Shown in pieces: positions 33,707 through 42,672 of a DNA stretch of 64,000 nucleotides. How positions within the stretch are numbered: the stretch's first letter is position 1; each line of letters opens with the position of its first letter. This DNA is from JAZBPO01 sp963691775 (lineage in GTDB: Bacteria > Pseudomonadota > Gammaproteobacteria > Pseudomonadales > Azotimanducaceae): contig OY829369.1 of NCBI GenBank assembly GCA_963691775.1, positions 2,232,001 through 2,296,000 of the forward strand. The letters are read 5' to 3'. The notes under the pieces are model-generated. The model worked only from the letters and a program-made list of their open reading frames with translations. It was not told the DNA's origin and searched no databases. Both the position numbers and the translations under genes were made by a program.

Positions 33707-35731
33707 TCAGTCGCTACGGGCGGTGTACCAGATGGGCGAAGAGAAGGCGCGCTCCTCGACCGTCGTCGGCAGGTCCGGGCGCGGTTCGACGCCAGCCCGA
33801 AGCGCGTCCCAGGTGGACCAGCGACAGGTCGGGTTCTCGAGCACGCGTACGTAGTAGAAAGCTTCCACGCCCGTCTCGAAGAACGGGTCCGTCCACGCAG
33901 TGCGCAGCTCCGACGCACCGACTTCTTCATTGATGCTGCAGTCGGCGAGATTCACGCGAGCGCCATTGTCGGGGCACCGATGCGTGTGCGGGTCGACCTC
34001 GCCATCGGAACAGGCAACGTCGAACACTCGCTCGTACGTTGCGCCATCGGCCTCCCACCCCTTGACGACCTGCACGCGCTGCAGCCGCGCCGCGAGGGGA
34101 TCAGCCTGCGCCCAGACCCAGAAGATGGGTGTCCGCTCCCCATTCACCGCAAGATCGCCGCCCATGGGGACGCCTGCCCGGTAGGCATGCGCAATGCCAC
34201 CCGGGCCCTCGAGTGTAGCCACGTCAAGGTCATAGCCTGCGAAGAAGCGCACCTTCATGCGCGGGCCCGTCGTGGCAAAGGTTTCCTTGCGACGAAGCGC
34301 CGCGTAGATGGATTCGCGCGTGTTCTCCTCGGCCCAGACACCGGTCAGGCCGGACGCACCCCAGAACTCGTAGGTCGCGAATTCCAGGTAGGTCTCTCCT
34401 TCGACCTCGCTCACCATTGCCGGCGCCAAGACCCCGACGGCCGCCCCGGTGACGAGGCTGGCAGGAATCGATCCCCGCAGCTCAGCCGTTCCGTCGATCA
34501 GCCCCGTCTTCGAGAAGTACGCGTCTTCCCGCTCGGATCCGCCGGCCACGTGAGAGTCGGTCGAGCCGATGAGGCCAAATCGATAAGGGTTGGCCACGCC
34601 TTCCGACGCGAGCTCGAGCCCGGTTCTGTAGGCCTCTCGCACATAGCTGCCTTGCGGCTGGCTCGGCAGCTTCGTGGCGATCCGGAACGGCATGATCTCG
34701 AAATCCGCCCACTCGTCCTCGCTCGAGAGCAGCGGGTGCGTCTCGGAGGTGCCCTTCACCTGGGTCACCTCAACGAGCGGTTCGTTGCGCAATCGCTTGC
34801 GCGCATAGTCCTCGTCGATGGGTTCCCCCGCCCAGTCCACGCGCTCGAACATGGCGCCATTAGAACCATTCGAGTTGTGGGGGATAGCCAGCGCTTCCAC
34901 GCCATGCCCGCGCAGAACATCCATCCAGTCCCAGAGCCCTTCCGGGTCACGCGAGTGCAATCGGGAAAAAGGCAGCTCCGGCAATCGATCCGTATCGCGG
35001 AAGATGACGTTTCGGTGCAGGTTGCCGCGCTGGAGCGTGGACGACGTGTACTCGTAGCCGGCGAACGCAGTGAAGCGCCCCGGAACGTTGGCCTCATCGG
35101 CTGCTTCGATGGCATCTCGCCAGGCAGAGCGCGCAACGTCATCGATCACCGACTGCTCGATCGATCCGTCCGCCAGCGCCGTCAGGATGCCGGGGCTCAG
35201 GGAGGCAAAGACCCGGGCGCGGCGGCCGAGGCTCATCAAGCCCATGTTGTCCGGCGCATTCAGATCGTGGATCACTTCGGAGAACGCCTGCCGAGATAGC
35301 TCACTGCTTGTGTCGGCGGCCAATCGGGCGACGCCGAGCCATTCGGCGTGATCGGTGACCGCATAGAAATCCAGCGGTCGATCAAGCTGGATGCGATACC
35401 CCACCGGGTGCTGGAGCGGCTCGCCCTTGGCGAAGCGATAGGCGTCGCGCGGCGTTGCCTGCGTGCCGAAGGAGAATGCGTCGAAGGAATATTCGGTGTG
35501 GATGTGGAGATCACCGAAGTAGGCATTGCGCTCGAGATTCGGCGCAGGCACCAGCGCCATCGTGGCGTCACTTGGCTCGAGTATCTGGTCGGCCATCGGC
35601 GCTCGCGCGGGGCGACCCGTGCCGATCTCACCTGCTTGCTGTACGTCGGATGCAGGACCACAGCTCGCAGCAAGCAGCGCACAAAGGGGTACCCGCGCTC
35701 GCACGGATATGGCGGTAAGCAGTGGATGCAT
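33707..35731 (-). CDS. DUF3604 PHP-like lipoprotein (first of pair)
   Basis: 674 residues; ATG 35731 follows GGAGACC. A lipoprotein signal is evident (PLCALLAASCGPA; lipobox LAASC, Cys24), so this copy is lipid-anchored while its neighbour uses a helix. NAYFGDLHIHTEYSFDAF and VTDHAEWLG give the PHP-type metal ligands, HRNVIFRDTDRLPE follows, and the C-terminus has ENPTCRWSTWDALRAG. Family members are widespread in marine bacteria and near sulfatases and aromatic catabolism, but no activity is firmly assigned. It is divergent from a TetR gene with an inverted-repeat operator candidate between them. Confidence 0.8.
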   Translation of the reverse strand: MHPLLTAISVRARVPLCALLAASCGPASDVQQAGEIGTGRPARAPMADQILEPSDATMALVPAPNLERNAYFGDLHIHTEYSFDAFSFGTQATPRDAYRFAKGEPLQHPVGYRIQLDRPLDFYAVTDHAEWLGVARLAADTSSELSRQAFSEVIHDLNAPDNMGLMSLGRRARVFASLSPGILTALADGSIEQSVIDDVARSAWRDAIEAADEANVPGRFTAFAGYEYTSSTLQRGNLHRNVIFRDTDRLPELPFSRLHSRDPEGLWDWMDVLRGHGVEALAIPHNSNGSNGAMFERVDWAGEPIDEDYARKRLRNEPLVEVTQVKGTSETHPLLSSEDEWADFEIMPFRIATKLPSQPQGSYVREAYRTGLELASEGVANPYRFGLIGSTDSHVAGGSEREDAYFSKTGLIDGTAELRGSIPASLVTGAAVGVLAPAMVSEVEGETYLEFATYEFWGASGLTGVWAEENTRESIYAALRRKETFATTGPRMKVRFFAGYDLDVATLEGPGGIAHAYRAGVPMGGDLAVNGERTPIFWVWAQADPLAARLQRVQVVKGWEADGATYERVFDVACSDGEVDPHTHRCPDNGARVNLADCSINEEVGASELRTAWTDPFFETGVEAFYYVRVLENPTCRWSTWDALRAGVEPRPDLPTTVEERAFSSPIWYTARSD

Positions 35732-35876
35732 GGCTCAGGTCTCCAGGCTGCGGATCTCTTGAGAATCCGCTGAACGCTAAGGAGAGACGTACTTCCGTGA
35801 CCCTGGCCAACGAACGCATCGCGAGCTGCTCCGCGGGCGCTGCTCGCTCTTCGGTAACCCTCCCGCGAACAATCCT

Positions 35877-35908
35877 ATCATTTCGCTAATAAAATTTAGC
35901 GTTATGAT
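35877..35908. promoter_or_regulatory. 32-bp inverted repeat, candidate TetR operator
   Basis: ATCATTTCGCTAA (35877-35889) and TTAGCGTTATGAT (35896-35908) are 13-bp arms matching at 11 positions around a 6-nt AT spacer; the inner CGCTAA/TTAGCG arms are perfect. It is the most AT-rich spot in the divergent region 35732-36017 between the DUF3604 pair and the TetR gene. A dimer-of-dimers TetR operator is the natural reading. Confidence 0.6.
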
Positions 35909-36017
35909 AATTTTCGCGGTCAGGCCCGCGTCGATTCGAGGCTGTTTCCACACAATCGGACAGGTTTGCCTCGAACCGATGGGATCGAGCGCTTGAGCGA
36001 AGGGAGCACGGGCGGCC

Positions 36018-36644
36018 ATGACGGAGCCACGCACACGCACGAACCGGCGGGACACCGAACGCAGACTGATCGACGCCGCGCTCGATCTCATTCGCAGCAA
36101 CGGTGTCCTTGCGGGGCTCAACCTGCGGGAGGTAGCCGAAGCGGCAGGCGTCAACCGGGGCAACATCTATCACTACTTCGGTTCGAGACGGGATCTGCTG
36201 CGTGCCGCGATCGCCCGACGCTTCGAAGCCGCTGCGGACTCGATGGCCGCTGATCTCCGCGGCACCCCTTTCATAGATCGCAGGCTACGCGCATTCCGCT
36301 CCTCCGAGACCATTCGGGATAGTGAAATGCGCGCCCTGCTGGTGATCGACGGCGACGAGTCCGTCGATCCGATGCCGCGCTTCGAAGAGGTGCTCAGCAG
36401 CCTCCGCCAGGACGTGATTGACGGCCATATAGACCGCGTACAGGACCTCGAGGCACTTCAGGTGGCGCTCAACGCTCTGCTGCGCGGCTATCGGATCTTC
36501 CGCTCTTCCTATGCGCGCCGGCTTCAAACCACCGAAGCAGACCTCGACGAGCGAGTCGTAGAAATCACCCGGCAATGGCTCGAATCCATGGCAAGGCCCC
36601 CCGAGCCTGGACGGACGACGCGAGAGGAGCGCAGCGCCCGCTAG
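36018..36644 (+). CDS. TetR-family transcriptional regulator
   Basis: 208 residues from ATG 36018 (GGGAG upstream). The N-terminal helix-turn-helix is classic: RRLIDAALDLIRSNG, LREVAEAAGVNRGNIYHYFG and SRRDLLRAAI, residues about 10-60. The C-terminal ligand domain is helical and not informative. It is transcribed away from the DUF3604 genes across the 35877-35908 operator candidate, so it likely represses them and itself. It is convergent with the sulfotransferase gene; a GC palindrome, six C then six G (36650-36661), lies between the stops. Confidence 0.85.
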   Translation: MTEPRTRTNRRDTERRLIDAALDLIRSNGVLAGLNLREVAEAAGVNRGNIYHYFGSRRDLLRAAIARRFEAAADSMAADLRGTPFIDRRLRAFRSSETIRDSEMRALLVIDGDESVDPMPRFEEVLSSLRQDVIDGHIDRVQDLEALQVALNALLRGYRIFRSSYARRLQTTEADLDERVVEITRQWLESMARPPEPGRTTREERSAR

Positions 36645-36703
36645 GCTCGCCCCCCGGGGGGTGTCTAAGGGGAGTCGTGCATTCCACTTCAGGGTCTGGG
36701 CGC

Positions 36704-37621
36704 TCAGACGCCCGGCAGTGCATTCACCTCAGCAGCAAGGTCCTGATAGCACTTCAGGCCTGTCACCGGCTCGATGCGTTCGGCCCACATCGCGTCGATC
36801 TGCTCACCGATCGCGGCCGGCAGCGATGAGCCGTCGCTGCCTACGGCCTGGACCTTCGAGGACTCCAGCTCATGCTCGATGCCTGCACCCTCGCGGAGGG
36901 CTGCGACCATCATCGCGTCGTCGAAGCGGTCCTTGTGCGCATGCATGAACTCGCGTGTGGTGTATCCGTCCACGATCTCGATGAGCGTATCGGTCAGCTC
37001 GACGCCCATGAAAGCGGCGAGGCGTCGGATCGCACGTCGCCGGTCGCGCGCAGTCGCCTCGTAAGTCATCAAGAGCGTATCCGGCTCATCGCGCCGGGCC
37101 CACCAGCTCAGAAGATGCGTGAAGTAGTCGCAGCCGCCCGGTCCGCCGGACATCCAGAAAGGCATGAACTCCTCGAGCGAGAGGGCGCCGGGCGCCACCA
37201 TCCAGCCCTCGAAGAAGCGCTTGATGGACACGTAGGTATCCTTGGGTTCGCGCAGCGTCACCACGTAGCGCATGCCCTGCGCCAGACGCTCGTACTCCCG
37301 GTGCGACTTGAAGCCACGCGGCGATGCGCGCTGCGGAGCCGTCATATCCGTGTCGGTCATGCGCGCGGTGTCATCCCAAGGGGTCATGCGGCTGATGTCG
37401 TCGAAATCCATATCGCCTGCGCCCGTGGCGGCAACCATCCGGATCTGATGAAACATCTGCTGCATAAGCGTCGTGCCACTCTTGGCCCAGCTCGTGATGA
37501 ACACGTCGCCGGGCTCGGGCGCATAAGGCGCGTAGTGCACAAGCGCCCGCGCCATCGCGGCAGCCATGTTGATGCCCATCTCTTCCGGGCTGCGCGCCAG
37601 CCGCCCCAGTCCGCCAGTCAT
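36704..37621 (-). CDS. Sulfotransferase family protein
   Basis: 305 residues from ATG 37621, preferred over the open frame to 37786 because GAGGGG lies 8 nt upstream and the extra residues look like noncoding translation. The PAPS 5'-phosphosulfate loop TSWAKSGTTLMQQM is at residues 43-56, followed by SPRGFKSHREYERL and VTLREPKDTYVSIKRFF, the usual 3'-phosphate region. It resembles cytosolic small-molecule sulfotransferases more than the protein-type at 25021. The acceptor is unknown; a bacterial hydroxylated lipid or aromatic is possible. Confidence 0.8.
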   Translation of the reverse strand: MTGGLGRLARSPEEMGINMAAAMARALVHYAPYAPEPGDVFITSWAKSGTTLMQQMFHQIRMVAATGAGDMDFDDISRMTPWDDTARMTDTDMTAPQRASPRGFKSHREYERLAQGMRYVVTLREPKDTYVSIKRFFEGWMVAPGALSLEEFMPFWMSGGPGGCDYFTHLLSWWARRDEPDTLLMTYEATARDRRRAIRRLAAFMGVELTDTLIEIVDGYTTREFMHAHKDRFDDAMMVAALREGAGIEHELESSKVQAVGSDGSSLPAAIGEQIDAMWAERIEPVTGLKCYQDLAAEVNALPGV

Positions 37622-37769
37622 GCGATTGCCCCTCGCTTGGATCGATGCCACGCGCCTACCGTGCGCCATGCGAGTCTCGAACGGAAGACGCAGCAGACCG
37701 AGGCCACCTGCAAGCGGCGTAGCCGGCGCACGGCGGCAACAGGCCTGCTGGCGCGAGGTGCGCAGGCGA

Positions 37770-37789
37770 CCGTTGGGCGTGCCCAACGG
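37770..37789. promoter_or_regulatory. 20-bp inverted repeat upstream of the cyclase gene
   Basis: CCGTTGGGC and GCCCAACGG are perfect 9-bp arms around GT. A -10-like TAATCT (37794-37799) follows directly, so the repeat covers the -35 zone of the cyclase-family gene starting at 37860. It looks like a regulator-binding site, not a terminator, since no T-run follows. Confidence 0.5.
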
Positions 37790-37859
37790 GTGCTAATCTA
37801 GCGCGGCAGAGCTCGCGCCGGCACGAGACCGCGATACCCACCGGGGAGAAAACGAGCAC

Positions 37860-38666
37860 ATGACGAGAACCTTCATCGATCTTTCGATTCCGATCGAGAA
37901 CGACGTCGCGTCGGATCCGCCGGGCCTCGAACCCAAGGTCCACTACATGAACCACCAGCAGACGCACGAACAGCTTCTAGGCTTCTTCCCGGGCCTCGAG
38001 AAGAGTGACCTGCCCGAGGGTGAAAGCTGGGCGGTCGAGATGCTCCAGCTTTCGACGCACAACGGCACGCACATGGATGCGCCCTGGCACTTTCACTCCA
38101 CCCAGGATGCGCTGCTGCCCAGCGGTTCGCGGCCAGCGATGACCATCGACGAGCTCCCGCTCGATTGGTGCTTGCGGCCTGGCGTGAAGCTGGACTTCAG
38201 GCACTTGGCCGATGGCTACGTGGCGACGGCCGAGGACGTTGAAGCAGAGCTGGCGCGTATCGGACACGAACTGAAGCCCTATGACATCGTCGTGGTGAAC
38301 ACGGCGGCGGGGGCTGTCTACGGGCAGGACGAGTACACCTTGCGCGGCTGTGGCATGGGCCGCGACGCGACGGTCTTTCTTGCCGAGGCGGGCGTGAAGA
38401 TCGTAGGCACGGACGCTTGGTCATGGGACGCCCCCTTCGTCCACACGGCCAAGCGCTGGGCCGAAACACGTGACCCTTCGATCATCTGGGAGGGGCACAA
38501 GGCAGGCCGGGAAATCGGCTACTTCCAGATAGAAAAACTGCACAACCTGGAGGCGCTGCCGGCAACCGGATTCACCATCAGCTGCTTTCCCGTGAAGATT
38601 AAAGCTGCCGGCGCTGGCTGGATTCGCGCCGTCGCGATCATGGATTCGGACGCGACGTCCGCCTAG
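37860..38666 (+). CDS. Cyclase family (kynurenine-formamidase-like) metal hydrolase
   Basis: 268 residues from ATG 37860. The diagnostic HxGTHxDxPxH motif appears as HNGTHMDAPWH with metal ligands His67, His71, Asp73 and His77. Members include kynurenine formamidase KynB, isatin hydrolase and polyketide cyclases, all Zn/Mn-dependent amide or ring hydrolases. At 268 residues it is longer than KynB (about 210) and nearer isatin-hydrolase-like enzymes. The next gene, 17 nt later, is a small thioesterase, suggesting a two-gene unit for ring opening and acyl-CoA hydrolysis. Upstream is a strong inverted repeat. Confidence 0.8.
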   Translation: MTRTFIDLSIPIENDVASDPPGLEPKVHYMNHQQTHEQLLGFFPGLEKSDLPEGESWAVEMLQLSTHNGTHMDAPWHFHSTQDALLPSGSRPAMTIDELPLDWCLRPGVKLDFRHLADGYVATAEDVEAELARIGHELKPYDIVVVNTAAGAVYGQDEYTLRGCGMGRDATVFLAEAGVKIVGTDAWSWDAPFVHTAKRWAETRDPSIIWEGHKAGREIGYFQIEKLHNLEALPATGFTISCFPVKIKAAGAGWIRAVAIMDSDATSA

Positions 38667-38683
38667 GCAAGCGAGCAAAGGCC

Positions 38684-39154
38684 ATGGCCGACCGGATCTC
38701 TCCGCCCCCCCCGGCGTTGCCCTGGGATCGACCGGACCCATACGTGATCCGGATCGAGGTGCAGCCCGAGCAGATCGACCTTCTTGGCCACACCAACAAC
38801 GTCCATTACCTGTCCTGGCTTCAGGACTGCGCCTGGGCCCACTCGGTTGCGCGCGGCGTCGACGGCGATCACATGGTCAGGATCGACCGCGCCATGGCTG
38901 TTCGCGAGAGCCGCATGCACTACCTGGGCGCGACCTTCGCAGGCGACGTACTCTGGGTGGGTGACTGGATCACGGCATGCGACGGGAGGCTGCGGGCGCA
39001 GCGGAGTTTTCAGATCATTCGCGCATCGGATCAGGCGACGGTCCTGCGTGCGGTGATCGACTATGTCTGTATCGCGATCGGGAGCGGGCGCCCCACGCGC
39101 ATGCCCGAGCCGTTTGCGCGCGCCTACGCGGACGATGTGAGAGCCGAACCGTGA
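38684..39154 (+). CDS. Acyl-CoA thioesterase, hotdog fold (4-hydroxybenzoyl-CoA-thioesterase-like)
   Basis: 156 residues from ATG 38684. A single hotdog domain: IRIEVQPEQIDLLGHTNNVHYLSWLQD matches the YbgC/4HBT opening in which the D-x-x-G-H-x-N-N-x-x-Y stretch includes the catalytic Asp, and the central VRESRMHYLGATFAGDVLWVG continues the sheet. It hydrolyses acyl-CoA thioesters; chain specificity is not visible. It shares direction with the cyclase gene. The 199 nt after it (39155-39353) are GC-rich and show no gene. Confidence 0.78.
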   Translation: MADRISPPPPALPWDRPDPYVIRIEVQPEQIDLLGHTNNVHYLSWLQDCAWAHSVARGVDGDHMVRIDRAMAVRESRMHYLGATFAGDVLWVGDWITACDGRLRAQRSFQIIRASDQATVLRAVIDYVCIAIGSGRPTRMPEPFARAYADDVRAEP

Positions 39155-39353
39155 ACGCCATGGCTTCGCCTTTGCTTTCGCGATCAGCCCCCAGGCTTTG
39201 CATGTCTGCCTAACGGCGAGATTCAGGGCGCCGGGCGCTCAGGGCGGCCGCTTCGTTGCGCCCTCTGCGAAGCGCGCGTAGCCCGCGCTGGGCACCCGGC
39301 CCCGCCCCATCCGCGGTACGCAGGCGCGCACCGCGGAGGCGCGAGCGCGGCTG

Positions 39354-40577
39354 TCAGACGCGCTCGATGATGATCGCCGGGGCCATTCCGCCCCCGGCAC
39401 ACATGGTGATCAACGCGGTCTGCTTGTCCTGACGCTCAAGCTCGTCGAGGGCGGTGCCAATCAGGATGGAGCCCGTGGCGCCGATCGGGTGGCCAAGCGC
39501 CATGGCACCACCGTTTACGTTCACCTTGTCGCGGTCGACATCAAGATCGCGCTGAAACTTCTCCGATACGACGGCAAAAGCTTCATTGATTTCGATGAGG
39601 TCGATGTCAGCGAGGGTCATACCCGCACGCCTCAGGATCTTGCGAACGGACGGTACCGGCGCATTCAGCATGAGCGTCGGGCAGTCGCCCATGTTGCCTG
39701 TGTGCACGACGCGCGCACGTGGCTTCAGGCCGTGGGCCTTCACGTACTCTTCGCTCGCGAACAGGATGCAGGCCGAGCCGTCAACAACGCCGGAGGAGTT
39801 GCCTGCGTGGTGCACGTGCTGGATATCGAGATCGGCGTATTTCTGATTGATGAGTTCGCGGAACGTCAGCGCCCCTTCCGTATGCCGGTAGTCCGCCAAT
39901 TGCGTGAAGCTCGGCTTCAGACCCGCGAGCGTCTCGGCGGTCGTGCCGGGGCGCGGGAACTCCTCGCGATCGAGCGCGACCGTACCGTCGAGATTCATCA
40001 CCGGCACCAGACTCTTGTCGAAGTGACCATTCTCGATGGCCACGAGCGCGCGGCGTTGGCTCTCGGCGCCAGCCGCGTCGAGCGCCTCCCGAGAGATGCC
40101 TTCGAGCGTGGCGATCGCGTCAGCGCATACGCCCTGATGGGACTGCGGATGCAGGTCCTGCAGATGGGCATTGCCTGCGCCCATGGGCATGAGGCCCTTC
40201 TTCGGCAGGGACATCATCTCCGTGCCACCGCCTATCACTAGATGCTCCATGCCGGCCATGACCGACGTTGCCGCGATGTTCGCGCTCGTGATGCCGGAAC
40301 CGCAGAAACGATCGAGGGTCACCCCGCTCGCCTGAATGTCGTAGCCCGCATCGAGTGCGGACATGCGGCCGAGATCGCCGGACTGCTCACAGACCTGGGA
40401 GCTGGTGCCCCAGACGATGTCGTCAACGTCAGCGGTGTCAAACCCGACACGCTCCTGCAGCGCGCGCAACACAGTTGCGCCAAGGTGCTGCGGATGCAGA
40501 TGGGCGAGGGCGCCCTTGCCCTGCTTGCCGATGCCGCGCGGCGTCCGGCAGGCATCGATGATGAATGCGTCAGCCAT
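39354..40577 (-). CDS. Acetyl-CoA C-acetyltransferase (thiolase)
   Basis: 407 residues; ATG 40577 follows GGAGAAACAAG. The thiolase triad is complete: Cys92 in LDRFCGSGITSAN, His363 in GGAMALGHPIGATG and Cys393 in CAGGGMAPA. It could cleave 3-ketoacyl-CoA in fatty-acid or ring degradation or condense acetyl-CoA. The DRFCGSG variant is common in degradative thiolases of Proteobacteria and Actinobacteria. No beta-oxidation partner is adjacent, so substrate range is open. It precedes the sulfatase in the same direction with a 172-nt gap (40578-40749) on its upstream side. Confidence 0.87.
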   Translation of the reverse strand: MADAFIIDACRTPRGIGKQGKGALAHLHPQHLGATVLRALQERVGFDTADVDDIVWGTSSQVCEQSGDLGRMSALDAGYDIQASGVTLDRFCGSGITSANIAATSVMAGMEHLVIGGGTEMMSLPKKGLMPMGAGNAHLQDLHPQSHQGVCADAIATLEGISREALDAAGAESQRRALVAIENGHFDKSLVPVMNLDGTVALDREEFPRPGTTAETLAGLKPSFTQLADYRHTEGALTFRELINQKYADLDIQHVHHAGNSSGVVDGSACILFASEEYVKAHGLKPRARVVHTGNMGDCPTLMLNAPVPSVRKILRRAGMTLADIDLIEINEAFAVVSEKFQRDLDVDRDKVNVNGGAMALGHPIGATGSILIGTALDELERQDKQTALITMCAGGGMAPAIIIERV

Positions 40578-40749
40578 GCTCTTGTTTCTCCCATGAGCTG
40601 CTGCCGGAACGCGTCGCGTCCGGCAGTCGAATAGACCGGAGGCGCATCCTGACCTACGAAGCCCTCACGATGCACCCCCGCCGTTCCATCGCCGCCGAGC
40701 GCCGAGTGCACAGCCGCGCCGCGGCAGCCGCTGCTGAGCGGCGATCTGC

Positions 40750-42429
40750 TTACTCCGAATCGATTCGCTGATCCACATATCGCCCGTAGCCCATCTCGCG
40801 CTCGAAGCGATACAGGTTGTTGCCTTCGGCGAAGGCGTCCCAGTACTCGGCCATCTGCGCCGTTCGCTCGGGGCGCGCGCCCGACAGGTCGGTCGTCTCG
40901 CCGGGATCCTCAAGCAGATCGAAGAGGTTCCAGCGCTCCGCGCCCCAATCCCAGTGCAGTTTCCAGCGCCCGTCCCAGACAGCCCTGTTGCCGTAGATCT
41001 CGAGGGCGAGCGGCGCGGGTCGCGGCGCTTCGCGATCCGCGTCGAGGAGGCCCGGGGCGAGGGAGACGCCCTGGAACGCTTCGACCCTCGACGCCCTGTC
41101 ACCGAGGCCGACGAGCTCGAGCAGCGTCGGCATGAGATCCATCACGGACACGACGTGGTCCGAGCGACGCCCGGCATCGATTCGCTCGGGCCAGGCCAGA
41201 ATCGCCGGCACGCGCGTGCCGCCTTCGCTGAGAAAGCTCTTGTAGCGTGCGAGCGGGCCCGCCGAAACATGCGCCCAGCCTCGGCCGAGCCACACATAGG
41301 AGCCCTGGCGCCCCATGTTCTCGTAGCGCTGATCGAAGGTGACGGGAATCCACTCTCGATTCCCCGATACCGCAGCGATGTCGTTGCCTTCGGGGCCGTT
41401 GTCTGAAAGGAACACGACGATCGTGTTCTCCACCTCACCGCGCGCACGCAGCGCCGCGAATACCCGCCCGATCTCCGCGTCTAGATGCGCGATCATCGCC
41501 GCATGCAACTCCATGCGCCGCGCTTCGCGCCGCTGCGCATCCGGGGTGAGGTCTTCCCAGTTGCCGAGCGCTTCCGGCAGAGGTTGAACATCACCGTCGG
41601 CCACCAGGCCGAGTGCTCGAATGCGCTCGATGCGCGCCGCCCGCACCGCCTCCCAGCCCGAGTCGTAGGCACCGGCGAAACGATCGATCCAATCGTCCGG
41701 CGCGTGCAGGGGCCAGTGCGGCGCCGTGTAGGAGAGATGCAGGAACCAGGGCACATCGATCGCGCGCTCGCCCTCGAGCCAGGCGAGTGCACGATCCGTG
41801 TAGTCGCGTGAGGAGAAGAAGTCTTCAGGCAGTGCTTCGACCTTCACGCCGTCGTCGAAGTACTCGGACACCGGTTCGTGCGAGAGCGTCCCGCTCGCAT
41901 CGGCGAAGTGGCTCGCTCCACCCTGGAGCAGATAGAAGCTGTGGTCATAGCCCCGAGCCGGCGGCGTGTTGCCTTCCCCGCTACCCAGATGCCACTTGCC
42001 CGCCAGGAAGGTGTCGTAGCCTCCCTGCTGCAGATGCTCGGCCAGCGTTGTCACGTCGTTGGGGAATCGCCCCGCATAGCCCGGTCGCGACTGGAGCACC
42101 GGCAGGCGACGGACCGCCGCGGGATTGGCGCCATAGCCAACCGCGTGGTTCACACGGCCCGTGAGCAGCATGGCCCGTGACGGCGTGCACGACGCGCTCG
42201 CGTGGAAGTTCACGAACTGCACCCCGTCGGCCGCAAGCGCGTCGAGATGAGGCGTGGGAATCTCGCTGCCGTAGGAACCGAGGTCCGTGTAGCCGAGATC
42301 GTCGGCGACGATCAACAGGACATTGGGTCCAGCCGCATGCGCATGAAGACAGGCTGCAGCGACGCAGCACAGCAGCCAATCAAGCCGCATGCGCGGGCGT
42401 GCGCATGAACGTACACGGACATCGGACAC
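40750..42429 (-). CDS. Exported type-I sulfatase
   Basis: 559 residues from GTG 42429, selected for the strong GGAGGGGG 6 nt upstream; ATG 42390 would trim 13 residues. A basic N-region and hydrophobic core (WLLCCVAAACLHAHAAG) form a Sec signal peptide. PNVLLIVADDLGYTDLGSYG supplies the metal-binding DD, and Cys81 in SASCTPSRAML is the C-x-P-S-R formylglycine site; KWHLG and FLSDNGPEGN are also present. It is predicted periplasmic arylsulfatase-like. Maturation would need a formylglycine-generating enzyme; one lies about 17 kb away at 59041. It is divergent from the NRAMP-like gene with 243 nt between starts. Confidence 0.87.
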   Translation of the reverse strand: MSDVRVRSCARPRMRLDWLLCCVAAACLHAHAAGPNVLLIVADDLGYTDLGSYGSEIPTPHLDALAADGVQFVNFHASASCTPSRAMLLTGRVNHAVGYGANPAAVRRLPVLQSRPGYAGRFPNDVTTLAEHLQQGGYDTFLAGKWHLGSGEGNTPPARGYDHSFYLLQGGASHFADASGTLSHEPVSEYFDDGVKVEALPEDFFSSRDYTDRALAWLEGERAIDVPWFLHLSYTAPHWPLHAPDDWIDRFAGAYDSGWEAVRAARIERIRALGLVADGDVQPLPEALGNWEDLTPDAQRREARRMELHAAMIAHLDAEIGRVFAALRARGEVENTIVVFLSDNGPEGNDIAAVSGNREWIPVTFDQRYENMGRQGSYVWLGRGWAHVSAGPLARYKSFLSEGGTRVPAILAWPERIDAGRRSDHVVSVMDLMPTLLELVGLGDRASRVEAFQGVSLAPGLLDADREAPRPAPLALEIYGNRAVWDGRWKLHWDWGAERWNLFDLLEDPGETTDLSGARPERTAQMAEYWDAFAEGNNLYRFEREMGYGRYVDQRIDSE

Positions 42430-42672
42430 GGTCGCCCCCTCCAAGCTCGCCGTGATCGCCGGGCAGCTGAGCCGGCCGTTCGGATCATCGCGCCGGGCGC
42501 CCTTGCCCGACAAGGAACGATCACTGACCATCCGGGCGAGCGGGGCGAGGGGACGTCCCTGCGGAAGACAAGGAACGCGGATGGGGGAGCAACGTTCCGG
42601 GGCCACAGGCCTCGCGGCGAGAAGCCGTGTGCTGCGAACCTGGCGGCGCACCGACCGGACGGAAGATCAGCA

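Noticed and set aside
33398..35299. A 633-codon open frame on the plus strand antisense to the DUF3604 genes
   Set aside because: Arg/Ala/Pro-rich shadow of GC-rich codons; no domains, no start signal, and the minus-strand genes have clear motifs.
36650..36661. Intrinsic terminator between TetR and sulfotransferase genes
   Set aside because: The palindrome of six C and six G has no loop and no T-run.
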